This document shows, piece by piece, positions 18,137 to 26,993 of a stretch of DNA of 64,000 nt. This DNA is from Pseudomonas sp. NFACC02 (GTDB taxonomy: Bacteria; Pseudomonadota; Gammaproteobacteria; Pseudomonadales; Pseudomonadaceae). The stretch covers positions 1-64,000 of the forward strand of contig NZ_FOEO01000013.1 in NCBI RefSeq assembly GCF_900110765.1, in the 5' to 3' direction. The notes beneath the pieces are model-generated. The model ran no database searches. It was not told where the DNA came from and saw only the letters and a program-made list of their open reading frames with translations. Every line of letters begins with the position of its first letter. Positions within the stretch are counted from its first letter, which is position 1. Made by a program: the position numbers and the translations under genes.

Positions 18137-18312
18137 GTCTGATCCTCACTGTCGGATTGAAGTGGATATTCCCGTGTTTCCCGGTGGACGACCCACTTTT
18201 TTCTGGCATTACGGACAATTCCTTTGCACGCGACCAGCCGGTCACTTGCAGTTACCCTAACGGCCCAAACTTAATTGAAACTGAATGCATCGCTCTAGCT
18301 CGCGGGTCTTGC

Positions 18313-18327
18313 TTAAGAAAATCTTAA
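18313..18327. promoter_or_regulatory. Perfect short inverted repeat TTAAGA-AAA-TCTTAA
   Basis: 6-3-6 palindrome in the gap between the carbonic anhydrase start and the radical SAM gene's 3' end. It could be a regulator site for the carbonic anhydrase, 177 bp upstream of its ATG. No known consensus was matched. Confidence 0.3.
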
Positions 18328-18376
18328 TCTCAGCACGTCTACAGACAACCGCAACACAGTTGAGACGCCACGCGAG

Positions 18377-19435
18377 TCACAACAGCGACATCTGCCCGCC
18401 CGGTGGACAGAACGCCTCGCAATCGAGTCTGAAACTGTCGCGCGCGTTAAGGCCCAGTTTCTTCACCGCAATACTGTAGCGCTGAGCAAGCAACTCGGCG
18501 AATACCCCTTCGCCTCGCATGCGCGAGCCGAACCGGCTGTCGTACACCTGACCGCCACGACTCTGCCGGACCAGACTCATCACGTGCTCGGCGCGTTGCG
18601 GATAGTGTGCCTGCAACCATTCCTCGAACAGCGGCGCGACCTCCAGCGGCAGCCGCAGCATCACGTAACTCGCACTCAAGGCGCCGGCGGCTTTGGCCTC
18701 GCTCATCAGCGTTTCAAGCTCCATGTCGTTGATCATGGGGATCATCGGCGCCAGCAGCACGCCCACCGGGATGCCTGCGTCACGCAGCACCCTGATCGCC
18801 CGCAATCGGGCCCTGGGCGCCGCAGCGCGCGGTTCGAGGATGCGTTTGAGCTCGTCGTCCAGTGACGTCAGGCTGATAAACACCGAGACCAGCCGCTGCT
18901 TTGCCAGTTCGGCCAACAGGTCCAGGTCGCGCAGAATCAACGAGCCTTTGGTAATGATCGTGACCGGATGACGGTAGCGCAGCAGCACTTCGAGCGTGGC
19001 GCGGGTGATCTTGTATTCACGCTCGATGGGCTGATACGGGTCGGTGTTGGCACCCAGCGTAATCGGCGCAACGCTGTAGCCCGGCTTGGACAGTTGCTGC
19101 TCCAGCAACGCCGCAGCGTTCGTCTTGGCGATCAGCTTCGTCTCGAAATCCAGCCCCGGTGACATGTCCCAATAGGCATGACTGGGCCGCGCATAACAGT
19201 AAATACAACCATGTTCACAACCACGATACGGATTGATCGAGCGATCGAAAGGAATGTCCGGCGAGGAGTTGCGCGCAATGATGCTTTTGGCGGTTTCCAG
19301 CATGACGGTGGTGCCTTGGGTCACAGGCACCTCCTGATACCAGCCGTCGTCCTCCGCCACTGAGCGATTCGGCGCAAAGCGGTTATGCGGATTGGTGGCG
19401 GTGCCGCGACCGCGAGGGGGAAGTGAAGTGGACAT
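18377..19435 (-). CDS. PA0069-family radical SAM protein (SplB-like), LexA-boxed
   Basis: 352 residues. The 4Fe-4S radical SAM motif is Cys73-x3-Cys77-x2-Cys80 (GCEHGCIYCYARPSHAYW), with the spore-photoproduct-lyase-like surroundings NPYRGCEHGC and YRHPVTIITKGSLILRDLDLL. The C-terminus ends in CEAFCPPGGQMSLL, with extra cysteines. The substrate is unknown. The likeness to spore photoproduct lyase and a near-consensus LexA box 15 bp upstream of the ATG suggest a DNA-damage role (inference). Homologues are, to my memory, part of the P. aeruginosa SOS regulon. Confidence 0.88.
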   Translation of the reverse strand: MSTSLPPRGRGTATNPHNRFAPNRSVAEDDGWYQEVPVTQGTTVMLETAKSIIARNSSPDIPFDRSINPYRGCEHGCIYCYARPSHAYWDMSPGLDFETKLIAKTNAAALLEQQLSKPGYSVAPITLGANTDPYQPIEREYKITRATLEVLLRYRHPVTIITKGSLILRDLDLLAELAKQRLVSVFISLTSLDDELKRILEPRAAAPRARLRAIRVLRDAGIPVGVLLAPMIPMINDMELETLMSEAKAAGALSASYVMLRLPLEVAPLFEEWLQAHYPQRAEHVMSLVRQSRGGQVYDSRFGSRMRGEGVFAELLAQRYSIAVKKLGLNARDSFRLDCEAFCPPGGQMSLL

Positions 19436-19449
19436 GCGAGCTTTCCCAT

Positions 19450-19469
19450 TACTGTTTATACATACAGTA
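19450..19469. promoter_or_regulatory. LexA (SOS) box
   Basis: CTGTTTATACATACAG at 19452-19467 flanked by TA on both sides. Compared with the classical 20-bp LexA palindrome it differs at two central positions, and the CTGT-N8-ACAG frame is intact. It lies 15 bp upstream of the radical SAM ATG, on its promoter, and 168 bp upstream of the divergent phosphatase gene. Confidence 0.85.
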
Positions 19470-19636
19470 CAGTGGAAATCCGGCGCCCTCCATGCTCATG
19501 TCGCAGAAACTTCAGTACGCTGATAAGCGGCACGCAGGCCGTTCGCCGTTCTACAAACTTTTTACATATCCCTCACATCGCCTTGACCCTGCGCAACAGA
19601 GACTCTGCGGACCTCCTAACGCTTCGTTCGAACGGT

Positions 19637-20323
19637 ATGTCTTCGATGCGCATTCGCTTGTTTGCTCCGCTGGTTGCCAGCCTGTTAACGCTTGCCCTCT
19701 CCGGGCCTGCCCGGGCCGACGATTCTCTACCCACGCCTACGGTACGCCCAAGCCAGTGGGCGCAGCCGATAGACCCTCATTACAACCTCTATCGCATCAC
19801 ACCGACGCTGTACCGCAGTCGCCAGCCGGACGCTGCCGCGCAGCCATTGCTCGAACAACTCGGCGTGCACACGGTCGTGAACTTCATAAAGCAAAGCGAC
19901 AACAAGTGGCTGTCAGACCCCTCGATCGCGCAGGTGCAAATTCCACTGCAAACGGTGCATGTCGACGATGCCGACATGATTGAAAGCCTGCGGGCGATAC
20001 AGAACGCACAGCAAAACGGGCCAGTGCTGATTCACTGCAAGCATGGCCTGGATCGCACCGGTCTGGTGGCGGCGATGTATCGGATTGTCGTGCAAGGCTG
20101 GAGCAAACAGGCAGCGCTCGATGAGATGGAGCACGGCGGATATGGCGACGAAGACAACCTCAAGCACGGCATCGATTACATCAACAAGGTCGATGTGGAT
20201 GCTCTGAGGACGGCGCTCAATAGCGGCGCATGCAGCACCAGCGCGTTTGCCGGTTGTGCGATCAAGGGCTGGTTTCAGAAGACCGATGTGGTGGGGGTAC
20301 AGACGATTCTGTGGCGGTTGTAA
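19637..20323 (+). CDS. tpbA: TpbA-like periplasmic dual-specificity (tyrosine) phosphatase
   Basis: 228 residues with a signal peptide (cleavage near PARA-DDS). The Cys-based phosphatase P-loop is HCKHGLDRTG (Cys134, Arg140), and a likely general acid is Asp111 or Asp112. The segments NLYRITPTLYRS and AAMYRIVVQGWSKQAALDEM closely match P. aeruginosa TpbA as I remember it; TpbA dephosphorylates the periplasmic part of the TpbB/YfiN cyclase and so lowers c-di-GMP and biofilm. Four cysteines lie near the C-terminus. The start at 19637 is chosen to begin at the signal peptide; a start at 19646 is possible. The yfiN operon is not in this window. Confidence 0.82.
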   Translation: MSSMRIRLFAPLVASLLTLALSGPARADDSLPTPTVRPSQWAQPIDPHYNLYRITPTLYRSRQPDAAAQPLLEQLGVHTVVNFIKQSDNKWLSDPSIAQVQIPLQTVHVDDADMIESLRAIQNAQQNGPVLIHCKHGLDRTGLVAAMYRIVVQGWSKQAALDEMEHGGYGDEDNLKHGIDYINKVDVDALRTALNSGACSTSAFAGCAIKGWFQKTDVVGVQTILWRL

Positions 20324-20353
20324 CGTTTAGCGCCAAACGCTTTCAGCGCCGAT

Positions 20354-20385
20354 CCCGGTCATCCTCGCGAGCGAGGATGACCGGG
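20354..20385. terminator. Strong bidirectional terminator, 15-bp perfect stem
   Basis: CCCGGTCATCCTCGC (20354-20368) pairs with GCGAGGATGACCGGG (20371-20385), followed by TTTTC on the plus strand. It lies between the convergent tpbA-like and yheV genes. Confidence 0.85.
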
Positions 20386-20401
20386 TTTTCCAGGTTTTTC
20401 C

Positions 20402-20689
20402 CTAACTCGGATCCACAGGCTTTTTCAACTTCGGATTCGGAAAGAACTGCACACCCTGAACCTTCGGATCAGCCGGTTTGACAGGCGCCTTGTTGACGCG
20501 TGTTCCCAGTTCTCTCGGGATCGACTGACCCTGGGCATTGAGCGTGTCGGAATACCCGCAGGCGACGCACTCGCGATGAGGCACGTCGTCCTCGCTCCAC
20601 ATCATCAACTTGTCGGGCTCGCTGCACGCCGGGCAGACCGCCCCGGCGATGAAGCGTTTCTTGGTGATCACGTGCGGTGTATCGGTCAT
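20402..20689 (-). CDS. yheV: YheV family zinc-ribbon protein (DUF2387)
   Basis: 95 residues. A CPAC...CVACGY zinc ribbon (two CxxC knuckles, about residues 19-22 and 41-44) is followed by a basic, proline-rich tail. The ATG overlaps the prlC stop by 4 bp (ATGA), the conserved prlC-yheV coupling of gamma-proteobacteria. Function is unknown; metal binding is inferred from the cysteines. Confidence 0.88.
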   Translation of the reverse strand: MTDTPHVITKKRFIAGAVCPACSEPDKLMMWSEDDVPHRECVACGYSDTLNAQGQSIPRELGTRVNKAPVKPADPKVQGVQFFPNPKLKKPVDPS

Positions 20690-22737
20690 GCTGCCGCTTC
20701 CTCACTCAAGCCGGAATGGCGCAAGAGTGCGTCAATCGAAGGCTCGCGTCCCCGGAAGTCGACGAACAGCACCATCGGCGCCTGAGAACCGCCACGCGCC
20801 AGAATCGCTTCACGGAACGCCCGACCGGTTTCGGCATTGAGCACGCCGTCTTCTTCGAACCTGGAGAAGGCGTCTGCCGACAGCACTTCAGCCCACTTGT
20901 AGCTGTAGTAACCGGCTGCGTAACCACCCGCGAAGATATGCGCGAAGCTGTTAGGGAAGCGGTTGTATGCCGGCGGACGCATCACCGACACCTCGTCGCG
21001 CACGCCTTCCAGCACTTGCAGCGTGGTACGACCGTCGCCATGGGTGGCGTGCAGTTCGAAGTCGAAAAGCGAAAACTCCAACTGACGGACCATCATCAGG
21101 CCCGACTGGAAATTCTTCGCTGCGAGCATTTTCTCCAGCAGGTCCTGTGGCAGCGGCTCGCCGGTTTCGTAGTGGCCGGAGATCAGCGCCAGACCTTCCG
21201 GCTCCCAGCACCAGTTCTCCATGAACTGACTGGGCAGCTCGACCGCATCCCACGCCACGCCATTGATGCCCGAGGCACCTGCGTGCTCGACGCGGGTCAG
21301 CAGGTGATGCAGCCCGTGACCGAATTCGTGGAACAGCGTCGTCACTTCATCGTGGGTCAGCAGGGCAGGTTTGCCGGGAGTCGCCGGGGTGAAGTTACAC
21401 ACCAGATTGGCAACCGGGCTTTGCAGCGAGCCTGTCGACGTGCGACGACGGTCACGTGCGCCGTCCATCCATGCACCACCACGCTTGTTGGCGCGGGCAT
21501 AGAGGTCAAAGAAGAAGCGGCCGACGTGCTGACCGTTTTCCTTGATTTCGAACAGGCGAACGTCGGGATGCCAGGTGTCGAAGCCTTTCTGCTCGGCGAT
21601 TTCGATGCCGTACAGTTTTTGCACAATCGCGAATAACCCGGTCAACACCTTGTCGATCGGGAAGTAGGCGCGCAGTGCTTCCTGAGACACGCTGTAACGC
21701 TGCTCACGCAGCTTCTCGCCGTAGAATCCGCTGTCCCAGCTTTGCAGGTCAGGGCAGCCCTGTTCAGCGGCGTAGGCTTTCAGCTGTTGCAGGTCCTGGG
21801 CGGCGAACGGCTTGCTGCGTTTGGCCAGGTCGCGCAGAAAACTCAGTACCTGATCGCTGGATTCGGCCATCTTGGTCGCCAGGCTCAGCTCCGAGAAGCT
21901 CGCGAAGCCCAGCAGCTTTGCCAACTCCTGACGCAGGTCGAGGATCTGCTCCATCACCGGGCCGTTGTCGTTCTGACCGGCATTCGGGCCCTGGTCCGAC
22001 GCGCGAGTGCAGTAGGCTGCGTAGACTTCTTCACGTAGCGCACGATCCTGGGCGTAGGTCATCACCGCGTAATAGCTCGGGAACTCCAGGGTAATCAGGT
22101 AACCGTCGAGGTCTTTGGCCTTGGCCGCCGCCGCCATCTGCGCCTTGGCCGAGTCGGTCAGACCGGCGAGCGCCGCTTCGTCCGTGACGTGCTTGGTCCA
22201 GGCTTGAGTCGCATCGAGCAACTGATTGGAGAACTGGCTGCCCAGCTCCGACAGCTTGCTCTGCACCTCGGCATAACGCTTCTGTTGCTCGGGTGGCAGG
22301 TCGATGCCCGACAGACGGAAGTCACGCAGCGAGTGTTCCAGAATGGTTTTCTGTGCCACATCGAAACCGGCGGCTTCCGGGCTGTTGGCCAGGGCTTCGA
22401 ACGCCTGGAACAGCTCGCGGTTCTGGCCCATTTCCGTGGAGTACGCGCTCAGTGCAGGCAGGCACGACTCATAGGCTTCGCGCAGTTCGGCGCTGTTGCA
22501 CACGGCGTTCAGGTGGCTGACCGGGCTCCAGGCCGCGCCCAGACGGTCGTTCAGTTCGTCCATCGCCAATACCAGGCCAGCCCATGTAGGCTGCTTGCCT
22601 TGCTTGGCGAGGATGTCGGCAATCGCGGCGCGGTTGTCGGCAAGAATCTGGTCAATGGCAGGTTTTACGTGCTCGGCGCGGATCGCCGAGAAAGGTGGCA
22701 GGTCGTAGGATTGCAAAAGAGGGTTGTTCGCGCTCAC
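20686..22737 (-). CDS. prlC: Oligopeptidase A, M3 family zinc metallopeptidase
   Basis: Cytoplasmic enzyme that degrades short peptides, including cleaved signal peptides; 683 residues. The catalytic motif is HEFGH (His470, Glu471, His474) with a third zinc ligand Glu500 in WDAVELPSQFMENW. The GTG at 22737 is chosen because AAGGTG lies 7 bases upstream and SANNPLLQSYDLPPF is the family N-terminus; a 12-residue extension to 22773 has no ribosome site. It is translationally coupled to yheV and divergent from the gene at 22828. Confidence 0.95.
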   Translation of the reverse strand: MSANNPLLQSYDLPPFSAIRAEHVKPAIDQILADNRAAIADILAKQGKQPTWAGLVLAMDELNDRLGAAWSPVSHLNAVCNSAELREAYESCLPALSAYSTEMGQNRELFQAFEALANSPEAAGFDVAQKTILEHSLRDFRLSGIDLPPEQQKRYAEVQSKLSELGSQFSNQLLDATQAWTKHVTDEAALAGLTDSAKAQMAAAAKAKDLDGYLITLEFPSYYAVMTYAQDRALREEVYAAYCTRASDQGPNAGQNDNGPVMEQILDLRQELAKLLGFASFSELSLATKMAESSDQVLSFLRDLAKRSKPFAAQDLQQLKAYAAEQGCPDLQSWDSGFYGEKLREQRYSVSQEALRAYFPIDKVLTGLFAIVQKLYGIEIAEQKGFDTWHPDVRLFEIKENGQHVGRFFFDLYARANKRGGAWMDGARDRRRTSTGSLQSPVANLVCNFTPATPGKPALLTHDEVTTLFHEFGHGLHHLLTRVEHAGASGINGVAWDAVELPSQFMENWCWEPEGLALISGHYETGEPLPQDLLEKMLAAKNFQSGLMMVRQLEFSLFDFELHATHGDGRTTLQVLEGVRDEVSVMRPPAYNRFPNSFAHIFAGGYAAGYYSYKWAEVLSADAFSRFEEDGVLNAETGRAFREAILARGGSQAPMVLFVDFRGREPSIDALLRHSGLSEEAAA

Positions 22738-22827
22738 GGTTTGGCACCTTGGCTGGAAGAAACACCTGCGCATCTTAATTACAATCGGCGCTGACCGCAG
22801 CTATCAGCGCCAGAGAAGGAGCCTATT

Positions 22828-23373
22828 GTGGCTATTCGCACGTTCCAGAACCACACACCGGCCCTTGGCGACAGGGCGTTTGTCGATCATTCGGCCGTCG
22901 TCATCGGCGATGTCGAGATCGGCGCCGACAGCTCCGTCTGGCCCCTGACGGTGATTCGCGGCGACATGCACCGCATCCGTATCGGCGCCCGCACCAGTGT
23001 CCAGGACGGCAGCGTGCTGCACATCACCCACGCCGGGCCTTTCAACCCGGACGGTTTCCCGCTGCTGATCGGCGACGAAGTGACCATCGGCCACAAAGTC
23101 ATGTTGCACGGCTGCACCATCGGCAACCGTATCCTGATCGGGATGGGCAGCACGATCATGGACGGCGCCGTCGTCGAAGACGAAGTGATCATTGGTGCTG
23201 GCAGCCTGGTGCCGCCGGGCAAGCGTCTGGAAAGCGGCTTTCTGTATGTCGGTCGCCCTGTGAAACAGGTCCGTGCGCTGACCGAGAAGGAAATCGCCTT
23301 CTTCCCCTACAGCGCAACCAATTACGTAAAGCTCAAGGATCAACATCTGGCCGAAGGTTTCGACAAGCCCTGA
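22828..23373 (+). CDS. Gamma-carbonic-anhydrase-fold protein (YrdA/PaaY type)
   Basis: 181 residues of left-handed beta-helix hexapeptide repeats (VVIGDVEIGADSSVWPLTVI, VTIGHKVMLHGCTIGNRILIGMGS). The zinc ligands of the gamma class are present as His89 and His94 (TIGHKVMLHGC) and a histidine in SVLHITH. Many of these YrdA-like trimers show weak or no anhydrase activity, so the function is open. GTG start with AAGGAG. The HAD gene follows after 20 bp, probably in one operon, as in P. aeruginosa. Confidence 0.9.
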   Translation: MAIRTFQNHTPALGDRAFVDHSAVVIGDVEIGADSSVWPLTVIRGDMHRIRIGARTSVQDGSVLHITHAGPFNPDGFPLLIGDEVTIGHKVMLHGCTIGNRILIGMGSTIMDGAVVEDEVIIGAGSLVPPGKRLESGFLYVGRPVKQVRALTEKEIAFFPYSATNYVKLKDQHLAEGFDKP

Positions 23374-23393
23374 GCACGTTCAAGAGGGAACCC

Positions 23394-24044
23394 ATGCATT
23401 ACCGGAATATTCTGTTCGACCTGGACGGCACGCTGACCGATCCCCGCGAAGGCATCACCCGTTCGATTCAGTTCGCCCTGAGCAAACTGGGCATCGACGA
23501 GCCCGACATCACCCGCCTTGAGCACTTCATCGGTCCGCCGCTGTTGCAGCAATTCATGCGTGCCTACGATTTCGATGAAGCCAAGGCGTGGGAGGCGGTC
23601 GGGTTCTATCGTGAGCGTTTCAAGGTCACCGGTCTGTACGAAAACCTCGTGTTCGATGGCGTGTTCGAACTGCTCGATTTGCTGTCCGATCAAGGCCGTA
23701 CCTTGTTCATTGCGACGTCCAAACCTTGGGTATTCGCCCATGAAATCGCGCGGCATTTCGACTTTGCCCGGCACTTCAAACTGATCTATGGCAGCGAACT
23801 GGACGGCACGCGAACCGATAAGGTCGAGTTAATTCGCCACCTTCTGGACGAAGAAAAACTCGATCCCAAACAGACGTTGATGATCGGCGACCGCAAGCAC
23901 GACCTGATTGGCGGCAAACGCAACGGGCTGGACGTCGCGGCAGTGGGCTATGGGTTTGGCAGCCGCGAAGAACTCGAAGCCGAAGCGCCGACGTATCACT
24001 TTGAGTCGCTGAAGGCGCTGCATCAGGCGTTTCTCAAATCCTGA
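23394..24044 (+). CDS. HAD-superfamily phosphatase (phosphoglycolate phosphatase-like)
   Basis: 216 residues. HAD motif I is DLDGT (Asp9, Asp11), motif II is TS (108-109), the motif III lysine is about Lys143, and motif IV is GDRKHD (Asp166, Asp170). A helical cap lies between motifs I and II, so it is subclass I like Gph/PgmB. The substrate cannot be named; relatives are often labelled 5'-nucleotidase or phosphoglycolate phosphatase. GAGGGAA precedes the ATG. Confidence 0.88.
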   Translation: MHYRNILFDLDGTLTDPREGITRSIQFALSKLGIDEPDITRLEHFIGPPLLQQFMRAYDFDEAKAWEAVGFYRERFKVTGLYENLVFDGVFELLDLLSDQGRTLFIATSKPWVFAHEIARHFDFARHFKLIYGSELDGTRTDKVELIRHLLDEEKLDPKQTLMIGDRKHDLIGGKRNGLDVAAVGYGFGSREELEAEAPTYHFESLKALHQAFLKS

Positions 24045-24060
24045 CCGCACCACTTCCCAT

Positions 24061-24149
24061 TGTAGGAGCGCGCTTGCCCGCGATTGCGGTGTGTCATCCG
24101 GCATTGATGTTTCAGGAAGGCCGCAATCGCGGGCAAGCGCGCTCCTACA
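24061..24149. repeat. REPIN: 29-bp perfect inverted REP pair
   Basis: Left arm 24061-24089 starts TGTAGGAGCGCGCTTGCCCG; right arm 24121-24149 is its exact reverse complement, with a 31-bp spacer. It lies between convergent genes. Confidence 0.92.
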
Positions 24150-24158
24150 GGTCCGAGG

Positions 24159-25226
24159 TCAGGCTCCAGGTTTTGCCAACCGCTCCAGCGCAGCCTTGCG
24201 TTCTTCCTTGGGCAAGCCGCCCATCTTTTCCACGGCTGTGTAGAACGACGGCCAATCGCCGTTCACCTGCCTGAACAAAGCCTCGAACGCCGGCACCCAC
24301 TGATCGTAGAGCCCGATCGGCAATAATCGGGCGTTGTTCATGGGGGCGTATACCCATGCGTCAAATCGCTTGTCGCCGCCCCACTGGCTGTCGCGCAGTT
24401 GTCGGTACTCACTGCGCAGACGCTCGAATTCCGCCGCCTTGCGCTGGCGCATGACGTCGGCCCCAAGAGGCTCGGCGTACAGCGCTTTGAGACGATCCCG
24501 GGTATTGAGCACCAACTGCGTGAGTTGATCACGGCGTTGTGTCTCCGACGATGCAGTCTCCGGTGGCAACCCTCGCGCCGCGCGCCACTGCCGGGTGCCT
24601 TCCTGCTCGACGAAGGTGGCGTAGGACTCGTTGAATTCGCTGTCGTCCTTCACATAAAACCGCTGGTGCGCCAGTTCGTGAAAGATCAAGGTCGCCAGAC
24701 GTTCATCCCCCCAGTTCATCATCGAACTGATGATCGGGTCGTTGAACCAGCCCAGCGTGGAATACGCCTCGACACCGCTGACATACACATCCTTGCCGTC
24801 GAGTTTCTGCAACGCCGCTTCTCCTCGCGCCGCATTCTGGTCGTAGTAACCGCGATAGGCGACGCAACCGGCGATGGGAAAACAATGCGTCACCGGATCG
24901 AGAGAGAACTCGCCCGTGGCAAAGACGTTCCAGACCACGTAAGGCCGATGGATGTCGGCAAACAACCGGTAGCTTTGATTGTCTGGCAGGTGAAGGTGCC
25001 GGCTGGCGAACTCACGGGCCTGTTGAGACTTGAGCAGCCGTTCACGCAGTTTCGGGTCGCGCTGTGGATCGGCGACGATCTCGCTCACCGGCTCCCGGGC
25101 CCTGAGCAACGCCAGCTGACCGCTCGCCAACTGCGTGTAATAGGAAAGACTGGAACAGCCGCTGAGGAGTAAAATCGCCAGCATCGGCACGCCGCGCCGG
25201 AACCACGTGATCTTGAATCGATTCAT
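24159..25226 (-). CDS. Predicted zinc aminopeptidase lipoprotein (DUF2265/COG4324)
   Basis: 355 residues. A lipoprotein signal with lipobox LLSGC (Cys24) anchors it to a membrane, and HELAH (His183, Glu184, His187) with downstream Glu residues in FNESYATFVEQEG forms a gluzincin-type site. The family is annotated as predicted aminopeptidase; activity is not known for this protein. It stands alone between REPINs, divergent from the lipoprotein at 25337. Confidence 0.87.
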   Translation of the reverse strand: MNRFKITWFRRGVPMLAILLLSGCSSLSYYTQLASGQLALLRAREPVSEIVADPQRDPKLRERLLKSQQAREFASRHLHLPDNQSYRLFADIHRPYVVWNVFATGEFSLDPVTHCFPIAGCVAYRGYYDQNAARGEAALQKLDGKDVYVSGVEAYSTLGWFNDPIISSMMNWGDERLATLIFHELAHQRFYVKDDSEFNESYATFVEQEGTRQWRAARGLPPETASSETQRRDQLTQLVLNTRDRLKALYAEPLGADVMRQRKAAEFERLRSEYRQLRDSQWGGDKRFDAWVYAPMNNARLLPIGLYDQWVPAFEALFRQVNGDWPSFYTAVEKMGGLPKEERKAALERLAKPGA

Positions 25227-25336
25227 CCAGCGGCCTTAACGTAGAAAATACCCAGATTGCTCACGCTCAGCGTTATGCCGCAGAGCCGGCGTCTGACGCA
25301 ACCATCATCGTCATCTGCCCGAATGCGGAGTCCGTC

Positions 25337-25753
25337 ATGCGCCTGCCCCTGTCGATCATCGCCCTGAGTCTGTTGGCTGGATGCGCAGGGCCGCTGCCTG
25401 CGGTCGATCCGCAAAAAGCCTGGGTGGACCTGCACACGTACACCGGCAAGACGCTGATGGCGGATAAGCTCGACGGCGTGCGTACGGCGGATGGCCGCTA
25501 TTTTCAGGTCACCCCTGGCAAACACAAGCTCGAAGTGCGCTACGACTATGAGTACGCGCCCGGTGGGCTAGGGCTTTCGATGGATATCTACAACGAGCTG
25601 ACTTGCTACGTCACCATCAATTACGACCATTTCGAAGCGGGCCACCGTTATCGCCTCGACGTGCGCCACATCGCCAACAGCATCGATGCCCAGTTGCGGG
25701 ACGAGCAGCGCCAGGTATTGGCGCAAGAGGGTGAGATTTTCTGTATTCCGTGA
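25337..25753 (+). CDS. Small lipoprotein of unknown function
   Basis: 138 residues with a clear lipobox (LLAGC, Cys15) and a GGAG ribosome site. The mature part is beta-rich: VDLHTYTGKTLMADKLDGVR, PGKHKLEVRYDYEY, and GHRYRLDVRHI. The last two resemble the PEGA-like or 'carrier' segments of small envelope lipoproteins. Cys93 and the Cys near the C-terminus (EIFCIP) could pair. No known family was recognised with confidence. Confidence 0.8.
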   Translation: MRLPLSIIALSLLAGCAGPLPAVDPQKAWVDLHTYTGKTLMADKLDGVRTADGRYFQVTPGKHKLEVRYDYEYAPGGLGLSMDIYNELTCYVTINYDHFEAGHRYRLDVRHIANSIDAQLRDEQRQVLAQEGEIFCIP

Positions 25754-25793
25754 CATCCCTCATCACAACCCGGTTTCCGCGGAGTGATGATCT

Positions 25794-25882
25794 GTGGGAG
25801 TGAGCTTGCTCGCGAATACTGAGTTAAAGGCCCGGAAACGTCGTGGGTGTAACGGGCCCTTCGCGAGCAAGCTCACTCCCAC
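25794..25882. repeat. REPIN: 23-bp perfect inverted REP pair (GTGGGAGTGAGC type)
   Basis: Left arm 25794-25816 GTGGGAGTGAGCTTGCTCGC...; right arm 25860-25882 is the exact complement. It lies between convergent genes. Confidence 0.9.
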
Positions 25883-25905
25883 GAGGGCATGCGTCATTGA
25901 CACAC

Positions 25906-26139
25906 TTACCGATCATTCTTCTGATAGATGATCTTTTTCGTGCCGTTCTCACAGGTGCCCACGACCATGTTCTGGTCATGAACCTCTTCGTTGCTGACGA
26001 TTTCCAGCGTGTATGAACTGACGTTCTGCGCCTGGATCTTGGCTTCGATCTCGGCCTTGAGTTCTTCGCAGGGTTTGGGAGCAGCGAACACGCTGGTGGT
26101 CAGTGCACTGATGATCAGGGTTGCGGCGATGCGTTTCAT
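25906..26139 (-). CDS. DUF1161 small periplasmic protein (copy 1)
   Basis: 77 residues with a signal peptide (cleavage after VFA, before APKPCEEL). The mature domain holds two conserved cysteines (PCEEL and GTCENG) and SSYTLEIV. The start at 26139 has AAGGAG; a longer in-frame start at 26220 adds 27 residues without family likeness. A paralogue lies at 28070-28294. Function unknown. Confidence 0.88.
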   Translation of the reverse strand: MKRIAATLIISALTTSVFAAPKPCEELKAEIEAKIQAQNVSSYTLEIVSNEEVHDQNMVVGTCENGTKKIIYQKNDR

Positions 26140-26270
26140 GTTCGACTCCTTCGATGCCGTGCGATTCGCATCGGCGCTGCATATGACCATGCCGCGACGA
26201 GCCGGTTCTCCCAGGCCCAAAACGCAGATGACCCGCAGGTGCGGGTCATCGGGTATTCCTCAGCGCTGGA

Positions 26271-26702
26271 TCAGCTCACCAGCGTGGCATCCAGGGTGAT
26301 CTTGGCATTCAGTACCTTGGAAACCGGGCAGCCTTCTTTGGCTTTTTTTGTCAGCTCATCAAATTGCGCTTGCGTCGCGCCTGGCACTTTGGCTTTCAAG
26401 ATCAGGTGAACAGCAGTGATCGAGAAACCTTCACCGTCCTGATCCAGCGTGACTTCAGCCTGAGTGTCGATGCTCTCGGCTTTCAGATTCGCCCCACCGA
26501 GGATCATCGACAAGGCCATCGAGAAGCAACCTGCGTGGGCTGCGCCGATCAGTTCTTCCGGGTTGGTGCCTTTACCGCCTTCGAAGCGGGCCTTGAAGCC
26601 GTAAGGGGCCTCGCGCAGTACGCCGGTTTCAGTGGAGATGCTACCGATACCTGATTTCAGGTCACCTTCCCAGTGGGCGGATGCTTTCTTGACGATGCTC
26701 AT
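26271..26702 (-). CDS. osmC: OsmC-family peroxiredoxin
   Basis: 143 residues of the OsmC/Ohr fold. The peroxidatic cysteine is in AAHAGCFSMAL (Cys59) and the resolving cysteine in KEGCPVSKVL (Cys125), as in OsmC proper. It reduces organic and inorganic peroxides in the cytoplasm. GAGGAG precedes the ATG. Members are normally induced by osmotic and stationary-phase stress; no promoter was assigned in the 291-bp upstream gap. Confidence 0.93.
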   Translation of the reverse strand: MSIVKKASAHWEGDLKSGIGSISTETGVLREAPYGFKARFEGGKGTNPEELIGAAHAGCFSMALSMILGGANLKAESIDTQAEVTLDQDGEGFSITAVHLILKAKVPGATQAQFDELTKKAKEGCPVSKVLNAKITLDATLVS

Positions 26703-26993
26703 GGTGTCTCCTCATGAAAGAAAAAGTGCGAGTGATCGCACATGGACCAAAAGTCTGAGGAGTGTAGGCGGGAGTTAGTTCAACGGTTATGACACGCGTG
26801 CTTAATTTGCGCTTTTTGCGTGAGGGAAAATCCGACCAAATTAGTAGGAATTTTCTCTCTGACCATTGCAACCTCAGAATCCGGCCTTATCCTATGGCTT
26901 AACGCAAATATTTAGGCTTAACACCGGCTCAGTTCTCACGCCTCGAACGATCCAGGCGCCAGACAAAAGCCCCAAGAGGATCAACAACGGCCT

